Origin: Betaproteobacteria bacterium
Lineage (GTDB): Bacteria; Pseudomonadota; Gammaproteobacteria; Burkholderiales; Usitatibacteraceae
NCBI GenBank assembly: GCA_016720855.1
Contig: JADKJU010000005.1
Coordinates: 62,001-126,000, forward strand
Direction of reading: 5' to 3'
DNA length: 64,000 nucleotides
Below, piece by piece: positions 1 to 7,643 of this stretch. The first letter of the stretch is position 1. Each line of letters starts with the position of its first letter. The position numbers were made by a program, and so were the translations under genes. The notes beneath the pieces were generated by a model. The model was not told the DNA's origin and made no database searches. It worked only from the letters and a program-made list of their open reading frames with translations.

Positions 1-16
1 GGCGACACAGGAACCC

Positions 17-2332
17 ATGAAGGCGCACGCATCCTCCATCATCCGGCGGGGTTTGGCCTGCTTCCTTTCCGGGCTCGCGCTGCCCGCGGCCGCGCTCGGC
101 ATGGGCGACCTGCAGGTGCATTCGTCCCTTGGCGAACCGCTCGACGCGACCGTCGCCCTCAAGACCTTGCCCGGCGAGGCGGTCGAGCCGGGATGTTTCC
201 GGCTGGGCAACGCCCGCGCGACCGACCTCCTGGTGGCCGCGCAGCCCACGATCGCCATCGAGACGCTGGCCGCGGCGTCCCGGCTTCGCCTGCGAACGGT
301 GTCGGCCATCCAGGAGCCGGTGCTGCAGATCCGGCTCAATGCCTCTTGCCCAGGGGGCCGCGCGACGACCCGGGACTACGAACTCCTCTTCAGCGCTCGC
401 GCAGTGCTGCCGCAAGCGGCAGCCCGGGATGCCGCCGGCACCACGACAGGCCCTGCCCCCGGCGATGCCACCGGGACCGCCACCAGGGAGTCCGCGCCGC
501 CCGGCGGACAAGGGTTTCGCGCACTGCCCGGCGATACCCTGGCGTCGATCGCCACCGCGATCTACCCGAAGAACCGCAGGGCCCGCGAAGCCTACCTGCA
601 AGCGCTTCGAGCGGGCAACACCTCGCTGGCCAGCCTGGCGCCTGACGAGCCGCTCCCCCCGGGCACCGAGATCGCCCTGCCTGACCTGCGCCGGTTTTCG
701 ATGAGCCTCGCGACGACTCCGGAAGTTGCGCCCGCGCGCAAGCAGGAGGTCGCGACAAGCCCGGCCACGACGCCGCCCGGATCCTCCACACCGCGCCGCA
801 GCGCCGACGATACCGGGCGCCCTCCGGCGGCATCGAAGGTCGCAGATCCGCAACGCGAAACGGCCGTGGCGGCGAAGACCGACGCACCGAAGCCCGAACG
901 TCCCCCAGCCTCGAAGGCTCCCGCCGCAATTCGCGAGGCGCCGGCGCCGAAGCCACCGGCTTCGACGAAGGCTACACCCAGGGCCAGCCCGTTCGTGCTG
1001 CGACTTTCATCCGCGGAGGTCGACCTGAGCCGAAGTCGCGGCATCGACGATCGCACGCGTTCCCAGTTGCGCGAACGCCTGCTGGTTCTCGACGCGGACG
1101 ACCAGGTCGCTGCGCTGCTCACGATGCGCCACAGCCTGAGGCAGCTCGAAGGCCGCGTTGCGGAGCTGCAATTGAAGCTTTCCGCCCTGTCGCCTGCCGC
1201 GCCTGCGAAGCCTGCCGCGCCCGCCGCGCCCGCGATGCCTGCCGCGGCGCTTGCGCCTGCGCCACTGCCGGCGCCGGTCGCACCGGCTCCCGTGCCCGCC
1301 GTTCCCGCGAATCCGGCAATCGAAAAGCCGACCCCACCGGTGCCCGCCGCGAAGCCCGCCGCGCCTGATTCAAGACCCGCCGTGCCGGACAAGGCCCCGC
1401 TCCCCGAGCCAAGGACTGGCGCATCCGACAAGAAGCCCACGCCCCCCGCTCCTTCTGCTTCTCCCGATCAAAGCGTGTCACAGGCGAACGGGGCACCGTC
1501 GTGGCTGTGGGGTGTGCTTGCCCTGCTTGTTGCCGGCATCGCGGCACTTGCCTGGCATCTGTCGTCCCGTCGCCGGAAGGTGGCACCGCCCCCCAAGGCG
1601 GCATCCGCCGCATCCGACCTGGATGAGGCGGAAGCCCTGATGCGAGGGAGCAGCGCGAGCAGCGCCGGCCAGACCGCGCTGCCGGACGAGGCGGAACATC
1701 GCGTCGTGGCGGATTCCGACGCGAGCCTCGCCACGCGCATCCCGGGTGCCGACCCGACGGCGCTTCGCCGGCGCTACATCGAGGAACGCTTTCCGGAAAT
1801 CGCGGGCGGCACGATCAACCTCGACCAGCCGGAATCGATCGTGAAGGCCGCGCGGCTCTTCTACGAGGACGGGGCCATTGCGCGTGCGATCGAGCTGCTG
1901 CAATTCGCGGCGGAAGAGAACCCGGCCTCCCTCAAGCCGTGGCTCGCCCTGTTCGAGATCTTCCGGCTGGAAAACCTCTCCGGGGCTTTCACCGAACTCG
2001 CGGCGCGCTTCCAGGAGCACCATGGCTCGAGCCAGGACTGGCGAAAGGTGCAGTTCATCGGGCGCGAGATCGATCCCGGCAACGCCCTTTATCGCGAAGC
2101 CCCGGTCAACAACCTCGAGACCATCGGTTACTCCGCCTCGAAGGCGATCATGCCGGTCACCTTCGATCCGCTCGCCGAGAACTGGCTGAACGCGCCGATG
2201 GATTTCACCACCGACGCGCACGCGGCCAGCCTGCACGCCGGCCTCCTCGCGGACGCCGGTCTCAATGACTCGGACCTTGCCGCCGACCCGATGCCGGCAC
2301 TCAAGAACGTCGAGATGTTCAACGTCGCCTGA
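17..2332 (+). CDS. fimV: FimV/HubP-like peptidoglycan-binding envelope protein
   Basis: This 771-aa protein has a signal peptide (cleavage near residue 28, after an Ala-rich stretch) and the FimV N-terminal domain beginning GDLQVHSSLGEPLDA. A LysM-like segment lies at about 165-222, a coiled coil at about 345-390, a long Ala/Pro-rich spacer to about 485, one membrane helix at about 495-515 and an acidic cytoplasmic tail with a TPR-like stretch at about 590-690. FimV/HubP proteins bind peptidoglycan and recruit polar and type IV pilus factors; that role is inferred from the architecture. An AGGAA ribosome site precedes the ATG. The next gene starts 9 bp after the stop, so the two are probably co-transcribed. 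The last ~70 residues do not obviously match the usual FimV C-terminus. Confidence 0.82.
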   Translation: MKAHASSIIRRGLACFLSGLALPAAALGMGDLQVHSSLGEPLDATVALKTLPGEAVEPGCFRLGNARATDLLVAAQPTIAIETLAAASRLRLRTVSAIQEPVLQIRLNASCPGGRATTRDYELLFSARAVLPQAAARDAAGTTTGPAPGDATGTATRESAPPGGQGFRALPGDTLASIATAIYPKNRRAREAYLQALRAGNTSLASLAPDEPLPPGTEIALPDLRRFSMSLATTPEVAPARKQEVATSPATTPPGSSTPRRSADDTGRPPAASKVADPQRETAVAAKTDAPKPERPPASKAPAAIREAPAPKPPASTKATPRASPFVLRLSSAEVDLSRSRGIDDRTRSQLRERLLVLDADDQVAALLTMRHSLRQLEGRVAELQLKLSALSPAAPAKPAAPAAPAMPAAALAPAPLPAPVAPAPVPAVPANPAIEKPTPPVPAAKPAAPDSRPAVPDKAPLPEPRTGASDKKPTPPAPSASPDQSVSQANGAPSWLWGVLALLVAGIAALAWHLSSRRRKVAPPPKAASAASDLDEAEALMRGSSASSAGQTALPDEAEHRVVADSDASLATRIPGADPTALRRRYIEERFPEIAGGTINLDQPESIVKAARLFYEDGAIARAIELLQFAAEENPASLKPWLALFEIFRLENLSGAFTELAARFQEHHGSSQDWRKVQFIGREIDPGNALYREAPVNNLETIGYSASKAIMPVTFDPLAENWLNAPMDFTTDAHAASLHAGLLADAGLNDSDLAADPMPALKNVEMFNVA

Positions 2333-2341
2333 GGATCGCCC

Positions 2342-3952
2342 GTGACGCAAGACGCCAGCGCTGCCTATCCCCTGGACCTCGACCGGGTGCTCGCCGCGAA
2401 GTCGATTCGCGACGCGGGTTCGCGTGCGCTCTTCCTCGCGGCTGTGCGCGAGCTCGGCAAGGACACCCCGCCTTTCACTGCCGATCGACTCGATCGGCTG
2501 ACGCGGGTCGAGGAGCAGTTCGAGGCGCTGCTGCTCTACGACCAGTTCGAGTTCCTTCGCGGGCCCGCGTCGGTCGCCGAGGCCGAGCGCGACTTCGCGC
2601 ATACCGTGCAGCGCATCTGCCTGGAAATTGCCAACGGGTTCCAGCGCTTCCTGCGCCACCGCGACGATTGGGCCACGACGCCGGAATCCGCCGAGATGAA
2701 GTTCCGGGTGACCGGTCTTGCGATGAACGCGATCCACTGTTTCGTGAAGTGGGGCTGCTTCCTGGGCGAGCCCGGCCGGAGCGTGCCGTGGAAGCAGTTG
2801 CACGCCCTCTACGCCCTCGCGGAGTCCGGGGGGTACTCGCAGGTTCCCTTCGTCCTCCATCCTTCGCAGCCGAGCTTCAGGCCTTCCGTGCAATCGCTTT
2901 TCCTGCGCACGCTCATTCTCGACCTGGTCAATGCCGGCAACCTGTCGCGCGTGCAGCTCGAAATCGCCGACGGCTGGTTCTCGTCGTGGTGCGGGGACTA
3001 CTCGCTCGACACGGACTACTCGTCACGCTCGCACCTTTTCTACGTGGATCTCGCGACGGATCGGGGCCTGCACCTCATGAGGAACGACAGCCACGGCGAC
3101 ACCGTGCGGTACGTTCGCACCGACGGCCTGAACGCCCAGCTTGAGGAAGTGCAGGCTGGGCTGCGGCACGGCAAGCTCTACGCAGGGCATGGCGCCGGCG
3201 CCGTGTTCCCCGTCGAGGAGCATGTGGCGCTGCTCGCGGTCATGGAAAAGCTCTACCAGTCGATGATCGCCAGCGCGGAGAACCGCATCGAGGAGCGAAC
3301 GCGGTTCGAGGATCGCGAGATCGAGGTCGTGGCAGGCATGGAGCGCGTGCTGGCGAAGATCCGCCGGGGGCCCGAGCCGGCACAGGCCGGGACGGCTTCC
3401 CAGGGGGTCACCGTGACCTCCGAAATGGTGGAGATCACCCCATCGGGGCTGTCACTGACTTCCATTGAGACGGCGCCCGCAGCCGCAGTCGCCGTGGACC
3501 CGGACATCCAGACCTGGCGCGTGAAGGACCTGAGCTCCAAGGGATACGGACTGCTCGTGGACAAGGCCTCCGCCGATACGGTCATGCTCAATGGCGTCAT
3601 CGGCCTTCGCAACCAGTTGTCGGGCGGATGGATCCTGGGAAGCGTGGTGAGAAAGCTCGCCAACCGCGTGCGCGGCGAGATCCTTGCCGGTGTCGAGGTC
3701 CTTTCCTTCCGGCCGCTGCTCATCGAGCTCTCACCCGCGGAAGGGGGCGCCGCGATCGAGGCCCTCTACCTGCCGGGAACCGAGGCGAGCGGCCGGCTCG
3801 ATTCGATCATGATCCGCGCCACGGACTTCTCAGCCACGACGCCGTACCGCCTGGAGGCAGGAGGCGCCACCTACCGCATCCGGCTCAACCGCATCGCGAA
3901 GAAGGGCGCCGACTGGATCAGGGCCCGCTTCGAGATCGAGGCGAAGACCTGA
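2342..3952 (+). CDS. Uncharacterised protein with a possible PilZ-like C-terminal domain
   Basis: A 536-aa cytoplasmic protein with a GTG start 9 bp after the fimV-like gene. I do not recognise the first ~330 residues, which are mostly helical, with many aromatic residues and no signal peptide or membrane helix. The last ~150 residues contain a beta-rich stretch beginning near WRVKDLSSKGYGLL, which resembles PilZ-type c-di-GMP domains, although a clear RxxxR motif is not evident. Its coupling to the FimV-like gene suggests a role in surface or pilus-related signalling, but this is inference. Its 3' end overlaps that of the convergent rnfH by about 35 bp. Confidence 0.7.
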   Translation: MTQDASAAYPLDLDRVLAAKSIRDAGSRALFLAAVRELGKDTPPFTADRLDRLTRVEEQFEALLLYDQFEFLRGPASVAEAERDFAHTVQRICLEIANGFQRFLRHRDDWATTPESAEMKFRVTGLAMNAIHCFVKWGCFLGEPGRSVPWKQLHALYALAESGGYSQVPFVLHPSQPSFRPSVQSLFLRTLILDLVNAGNLSRVQLEIADGWFSSWCGDYSLDTDYSSRSHLFYVDLATDRGLHLMRNDSHGDTVRYVRTDGLNAQLEEVQAGLRHGKLYAGHGAGAVFPVEEHVALLAVMEKLYQSMIASAENRIEERTRFEDREIEVVAGMERVLAKIRRGPEPAQAGTASQGVTVTSEMVEITPSGLSLTSIETAPAAAVAVDPDIQTWRVKDLSSKGYGLLVDKASADTVMLNGVIGLRNQLSGGWILGSVVRKLANRVRGEILAGVEVLSFRPLLIELSPAEGGAAIEALYLPGTEASGRLDSIMIRATDFSATTPYRLEAGGATYRIRLNRIAKKGADWIRARFEIEAKT

Positions 3953-4208
3953 TCCCGGCCCGCGCACGTCGCATGGCCTTCGCGTCGGCTCGCACGTCCC
4001 GGTAGATTTCCACCCGATCCGCATCGCGCAGCACGAAGCCCGGACTGCGGCGCCTTCCCCAGACGCCCACGCAATCCAGCGTCAAACCCGGAAAGCGCTC
4101 GGCCACCCGGGCGGCGACCAGCGCCTGGGCGAGGTTCGCTCCCTCATCGAGCTCGATCGCGACGACGTCCTGCGCCTCCGCAAGCGCCACCACGACGAGA
4201 ACGCGCAT
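3918..4208 (-). CDS. rnfH: RnfH family ubiquitin-like protein
   Basis: The 96-aa product starts MRVLVVVALAEAQDVV and has the beta-grasp layout of RnfH: a leading strand, the segment LAQALVAARVAERFPGL, then VGVWGRRRSPGFVLRDADRVEIYR. The family is small and of poorly defined function, and is typically encoded next to ratA and smpB, as here. Its ATG overlaps the ratA stop by one base (TGATG), indicating translational coupling. The longer open frame upstream is antisense to nothing useful and lies inside ratA. Confidence 0.85.
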   Translation of the reverse strand: MRVLVVVALAEAQDVVAIELDEGANLAQALVAARVAERFPGLTLDCVGVWGRRRSPGFVLRDADRVEIYRDVRADAKAMRRARAGIRSSPRSRSGP

Positions 4209-4672
4209 CAGGAGCCTGCCGCGGGCTGCGCCGCCGCTTCCGAGCGGCGCAGGGCCGCAGCCCGCTCGACGAATCGGTCCACGATCGTCTCCATGATCTG
4301 GCCGAACACCGGTCCCATCACGGTGTCCAGTGCCCGGCTGGAAAACGCGTAGTCGATGGAGAACTCGATCGCGCAACCCTCCGGGCCCAGCGGGCGGATG
4401 TGCCAGTGCCCGGCCAGGCGCTCGAAGGGCCCGTCGGCGAGCTCGAGGTGGATCCACTCGGGTGGCTCGTTGCGATTGCGCGTGGCCACGTGGGTCTTTA
4501 GTCCGTGGAAGTCGATGTCGATACGCGCGCACGTTTCGGTCGGAGTGCGGCCGAACACCTCGATGCCGCTGCACCAGGGGAGGAACTGCGGGTAGTGCTC
4601 GACCCCGTCCACGAGGGCGAACATGGCCTCGGCGGAGCGATCGACGATGACCTTGCGGATGATGGTAGGCAT
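4208..4672 (-). CDS. ratA: RatA/COQ10-type START-domain protein
   Basis: A 154-aa SRPBCC (START-like) protein opening MPTIIRKVIVDRSAEAMFAL, with the conserved YPQFLPWCSG segment of the COQ10/RatA family. E. coli RatA was described as a ribosome-association toxin, while COQ10 relatives bind ubiquinone; which activity applies here cannot be told from sequence. It is transcribed divergently from smpB and coupled to rnfH, the common proteobacterial arrangement. Confidence 0.88.
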   Translation of the reverse strand: MPTIIRKVIVDRSAEAMFALVDGVEHYPQFLPWCSGIEVFGRTPTETCARIDIDFHGLKTHVATRNRNEPPEWIHLELADGPFERLAGHWHIRPLGPEGCAIEFSIDYAFSSRALDTVMGPVFGQIMETIVDRFVERAAALRRSEAAAQPAAGS

Positions 4673-4753
4673 GCCAGCGGCATTTTACGGCGCACCCCCG
4701 GTAGAATGCGAACCTCGCGCGGAATTGTCCCGTCCGCCCCCGCGTCCTCCCCC

Positions 4754-5200
4754 ATGAGCATCGTCGACAACCGCAAGGCCTTCCACGACTACTTCATCGA
4801 AGAGCGCTTCGAGGCCGGGCTCGTGCTCGAGGGCTGGGAGGTGAAGTCGATCCGCGCGGGACGCGTGCAGCTGAAGGAGGCCTATGTGATCGTGCGCGGC
4901 GCGGAGGCGTTCATCATCGGCATGCACGTGAGCGCGCTTCCCACGGCATCGACGCATATCCACCCCGACCCCACCCGCACCCGCAAGCTCCTGCTGCACG
5001 GGAACGAGCTGGCCCGGCTCATCGGCAAGGTCGAGCGCAGCGGCTACACGCTCGTCCCGATCAATCTCCACTACGCCAAGGGCCGCATCAAGGCCGACAT
5101 CGGGCTGGCCAAGGGCAAGAAGCAGCATGACAAGCGCGAGGCGCAGAAGGACCGCGACTGGCTGCGCGAGAAGCAGCGGTTGATGCGCAACAAGGCCTGA
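4754..5200 (+). CDS. smpB: SsrA-binding protein SmpB
   Basis: A 148-aa protein beginning MSIVDNRKAFHDYFIEERF, with the OB-fold segment GLVLEGWEVKSIRAGRVQLKE and a basic C-terminal tail rich in Lys and Arg (KGKKQHDKREAQKDRDW). SmpB binds tmRNA and delivers it to stalled ribosomes. The ATG at 4754 gives the normal SmpB N-terminus; the frame stays open upstream, but those residues overlap the divergent ratA and are not SmpB-like. Confidence 0.96.
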   Translation: MSIVDNRKAFHDYFIEERFEAGLVLEGWEVKSIRAGRVQLKEAYVIVRGAEAFIIGMHVSALPTASTHIHPDPTRTRKLLLHGNELARLIGKVERSGYTLVPINLHYAKGRIKADIGLAKGKKQHDKREAQKDRDWLREKQRLMRNKA

Positions 5201-5224
5201 CGCCGTCCGGCTGTTCCCGCCGCC

Positions 5225-5242
5225 CGGCGCCCGCGGGCGCCG
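5225..5242. repeat. Perfect 18-bp GC palindrome downstream of smpB
   Basis: The sequence CGGCGCCCGCGGGCGCCG is a perfect palindrome 24 bp after the smpB stop. It could form a cruciform or RNA hairpin, but no T-run follows, so it is not a standard intrinsic terminator. Confidence 0.5.
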
Positions 5243-5403
5243 ACTCCCGCCAAACAGGTATCAACCGTTTCCTCCCGGAATCAGGCACCGCCGCCGCGCA
5301 GCGGGCCTACGATGGCCCCACAACAACGGACTGCGATCGGGGCTCCGGCATCCACGAGAAGTCGTTCCCCGTCCGCGCCGCCACAAGCGAAGGAGGAGAA
5401 CGC

Positions 5404-6468
5404 ATGACTGTTCGGAAGATCCTGGTGCTGGGTGCCTCGTACGGTTCGCTGCTCGGCGTGAAGCTGGCCCTTGCCGGGCACACCGTGAAACTTGTCTGCC
5501 TTCCCGCCGAGGCAACGCTCATCAACGACAGGGGCGCGATCCTGCGCCTGCCCGCGAAAGGGCGCGACGGCCTTGTCGAGGTGAATTCGCGCAGCCTGGC
5601 GGGCAACCTCACCGCCGACGGACCCGGCGCGGTCGCTCCCGCCGACTACGACCTGGTTGCCTTGGCGATGCAGGAACCGCAGTACCGCTCGCCCGGCGTG
5701 CGCGAGTTGCTGCGCACGGTAGCCACATCCCGCGTTCCCTGCATGTCGATCATGAACATGCCGCCGGTTCCCTACCTGCGCCGCGTCCCGGGGATCGACG
5801 TGGCGCGTTGCGTGGACTGCTATACGGATCCCTCCGTGTGGGATGCGTTCGAGCCGCAATTCATGACGCTCTGCAGCCCCGACGCGCAGGCGTTCCGTCC
5901 GCCCGAGGATGAGGCCAACGTGCTCCAGGTGCGCCTGCCGAGCAACTTCAAGGCCGCGCGGTTCGAATCGGATGCGCACACCGCCCTCCTGCGCGGACTC
6001 GCGGCGGACATTGAGGCGGCGCGGTTCGACCTCGATGGCCAGAGAATCGAGTTGCCCGTGAAGCTCAAGGTGCACGAGTCGGTGTTCGTGCCGCTGGCGA
6101 AGTGGGCCATGCTCCTGGCCGGCAACTATCGCTGCGTGCAGGCGGATTCCGTGCGCCCGATCAAGGAGGCGGTTCATGGCGACCTGGCCGCTTCGCGGGC
6201 CGTCTACCAGTGGGTCGTGAGCCTGTGCGTCTCGCTGGGCGCCGACGCGGCGGACCTGGTGCCGTTCGAGAAGTACGCGGCCGCCGCGCTCTCGCTCGAA
6301 AGCCCGTCGTCTGCGGCCCGCGCCCTGGCAGGCGGGGCGCAGTACATCGAACGCGTCGACCGGCTCGTGCAGGCCGTGGCCGCGCAGAAGGGGATGCGCA
6401 ATGCCAGCGTGGACGAGACGGTGGCGCTGGTCGATGCGTGGCTGGTGCGCAATCGCAGGAAGGGTTGA
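5404..6468 (+). CDS. Ketopantoate reductase-like (PanE/ApbA family) oxidoreductase
   Basis: A 354-aa protein with a Rossmann nucleotide-binding start (KILVLGASYGSLLGVKLALA) in which the usual GxGxxG is relaxed to GASYGS. The middle and C-terminal helical parts resemble the PanE/ApbA superfamily. The family reduces 2-oxo acids such as ketopantoate with NADPH; the altered fingerprint and non-pathway neighbours mean the substrate is unknown. A GGAGGAGAA ribosome site precedes the ATG. It appears monocistronic and converges on the DUF3313-like gene. Confidence 0.7.
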   Translation: MTVRKILVLGASYGSLLGVKLALAGHTVKLVCLPAEATLINDRGAILRLPAKGRDGLVEVNSRSLAGNLTADGPGAVAPADYDLVALAMQEPQYRSPGVRELLRTVATSRVPCMSIMNMPPVPYLRRVPGIDVARCVDCYTDPSVWDAFEPQFMTLCSPDAQAFRPPEDEANVLQVRLPSNFKAARFESDAHTALLRGLAADIEAARFDLDGQRIELPVKLKVHESVFVPLAKWAMLLAGNYRCVQADSVRPIKEAVHGDLAASRAVYQWVVSLCVSLGADAADLVPFEKYAAAALSLESPSSAARALAGGAQYIERVDRLVQAVAAQKGMRNASVDETVALVDAWLVRNRRKG

Positions 6469-6512
6469 ACTGACGCTCGCGGCCCCGGAAGCGAAGCCAT
6501 CCCGGGGAGAGC

Positions 6513-7226
6513 CTAGCGCGACGGGGGTTTGCGCTCCCGCTGGAGTGTTTCGGGCAACGGCGAATTCGCCTTGAGTTCCTGCAGCCCCTTGGCCGCGACC
6601 AGCGCCCAGACCGCAAACATCTGGGCAAACTGCTCGCGGTTGGTGACGGAGTCGGTGGCCTGGGCCCGCGGAGTCTTCAGCGTCTCGCGGTGGTCGGCGA
6701 CCCGCCCGAGCAGGGTTCCCGTCAGGGAATCCCGTATGTCCATGCGCAGCGTGGCCTCCCCGGCTTCCACCGTGTAGAGGCGCGTTCCGGCGGCGTTCAG
6801 CACATCGGGCGCGTTCACGTAGAGGTCCACGACGCGCGGCGAAACCTCGAGCACGTCGCCGCCGGGGCTCGTCACGACCGCGTAGCCGGAGGACCTGAAG
6901 GCCTGGGCCCAGATCTCGTCGAATCCGGATCGCGCCGCCTCGACGATCTTGCGTGCGTCCGACTTGGTCACCTGGCTCGGGCGCGCCCCGCGATTGCTGT
7001 TCATGTCGCGCAGCCAGTCCTTCTGGAAGGCTACATCGGCGTTCTTGAGCAGCACCTTCGTGTACGGCCGGAAGTCCGCACCCGGCAGCAGCCAGGCCCG
7101 GTCCACGTTGCGTGCCTTGATGGCGACGAGTCCTTCAGCGTCGGACGCCGCCGGTGACTGCGCAAGGCAGGTCTTACCCGCAAGGCAGGCGAGCACCACG
7201 ATGGCGGCTCGAATGAGGATTTTCAT
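6513..7226 (-). CDS. DUF3313-like exported protein
   Basis: A 237-aa protein with an N-terminal signal peptide (residues 1-22, ending CLAQ). The body matches the general pattern of DUF3313 proteins: a WLLPGADFRPYTKVLLKNADVAF-type opening (first 15 residues or so diagnostic), a helical middle, then a VVDLYVNAP strand and a repeat of beta strands. Members are periplasmic or lipid-anchored and functionally undefined. The mature N-terminus has no lipobox cysteine at the cleavage site. It lies downstream of tRNA-His on the same strand. Confidence 0.65.
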   Translation of the reverse strand: MKILIRAAIVVLACLAGKTCLAQSPAASDAEGLVAIKARNVDRAWLLPGADFRPYTKVLLKNADVAFQKDWLRDMNSNRGARPSQVTKSDARKIVEAARSGFDEIWAQAFRSSGYAVVTSPGGDVLEVSPRVVDLYVNAPDVLNAAGTRLYTVEAGEATLRMDIRDSLTGTLLGRVADHRETLKTPRAQATDSVTNREQFAQMFAVWALVAAKGLQELKANSPLPETLQRERKPPSR

Positions 7227-7269
7227 GATGTGCCTCCTTGCCTCGGCGCCCGGCCCGGCTTGGCAATGA

Positions 7270-7345
7270 TGGGGTGGCTGATGGGATTCGAACCCACGAC
7301 AACTGGAATCACAATCCAGGACTCTACCGCTGAGCTACAGCCACC
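7270..7345 (-). tRNA. tRNA-His (GTG)
   Basis: The reverse strand folds as a tRNA with anticodon GTG, acceptor stem GTGGCTG/CAGCCAC, TTCGAATCC T-loop, the extra 5' G(-1) opposite discriminator C typical of tRNA-His, and an encoded CCA end. Confidence 0.96.
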
Positions 7346-7379
7346 ACTGCCGGCCTCGATTCGCGAGGCCGGAAAAAAC

Positions 7380-7456
7380 TGGCACGCCCGACAGGACTCG
7401 AACCTGTTACCCCCGGCTTAGAAGGCCGGTGCTCTATCCAAATGAGCTACGGGCGC
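7380..7456 (-). tRNA. tRNA-Arg (TCT)
   Basis: The reverse strand folds as a tRNA with anticodon TCT in the loop CTTCTAA, T-loop TTCGAGTCC, discriminator G and an encoded CCA. The acceptor starts GCGCCCG and closes with a G1-U72 wobble pair. It is the middle gene of a Pro-Arg-His cluster. Confidence 0.96.
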
Positions 7457-7484
7457 AAACCGAACCATCCAAGGGCGGGAAAAC

Positions 7485-7561
7485 TGGTCGGGGTGGAGGG
7501 ATTCGAACCCCCGACAACTTGCTCCCAAAGCAAGTGCGCTACCAGGCTGCGCTACACCCCG
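7485..7561 (-). tRNA. tRNA-Pro (TGG)
   Basis: The reverse strand gives acceptor CGGGGTG/CACCCCG, anticodon TGG in TTTGGGA, T-loop TTCGAATCC, discriminator A and an encoded CCA. It is the first tRNA of the cluster in transcription order. Confidence 0.96.
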
Positions 7562-7586
7562 TCGGATACATCCAAGGCGAGCGCGG

Positions 7587-7592
7587 ATTATA
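7587..7592 (-). promoter_or_regulatory. Probable -10 box of the tRNA cluster promoter
   Basis: A perfect TATAAT reads on the minus strand 25 bp upstream of tRNA-Pro, placing a start site near 7580. The matching -35 is weak. It lies between pnp and the tRNAs, so the cluster probably has its own promoter. Confidence 0.55.
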
Positions 7593-7643
7593 CGCTGCCC
7601 TCGCCTCGGACCCTACACCACGGGCTCTTCCAGCCCGGACCGT

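Noticed and set aside
5245..5262. FNR-like half-site GTATCAA upstream of the PanE-like gene
   Set aside because: Only one half matches; the other half is CAAAC.
7621..7637. Hairpin CGGGCT/AGCCCG after pnp
   Set aside because: The stem is short and no T-run follows, so a terminator call is not supported.
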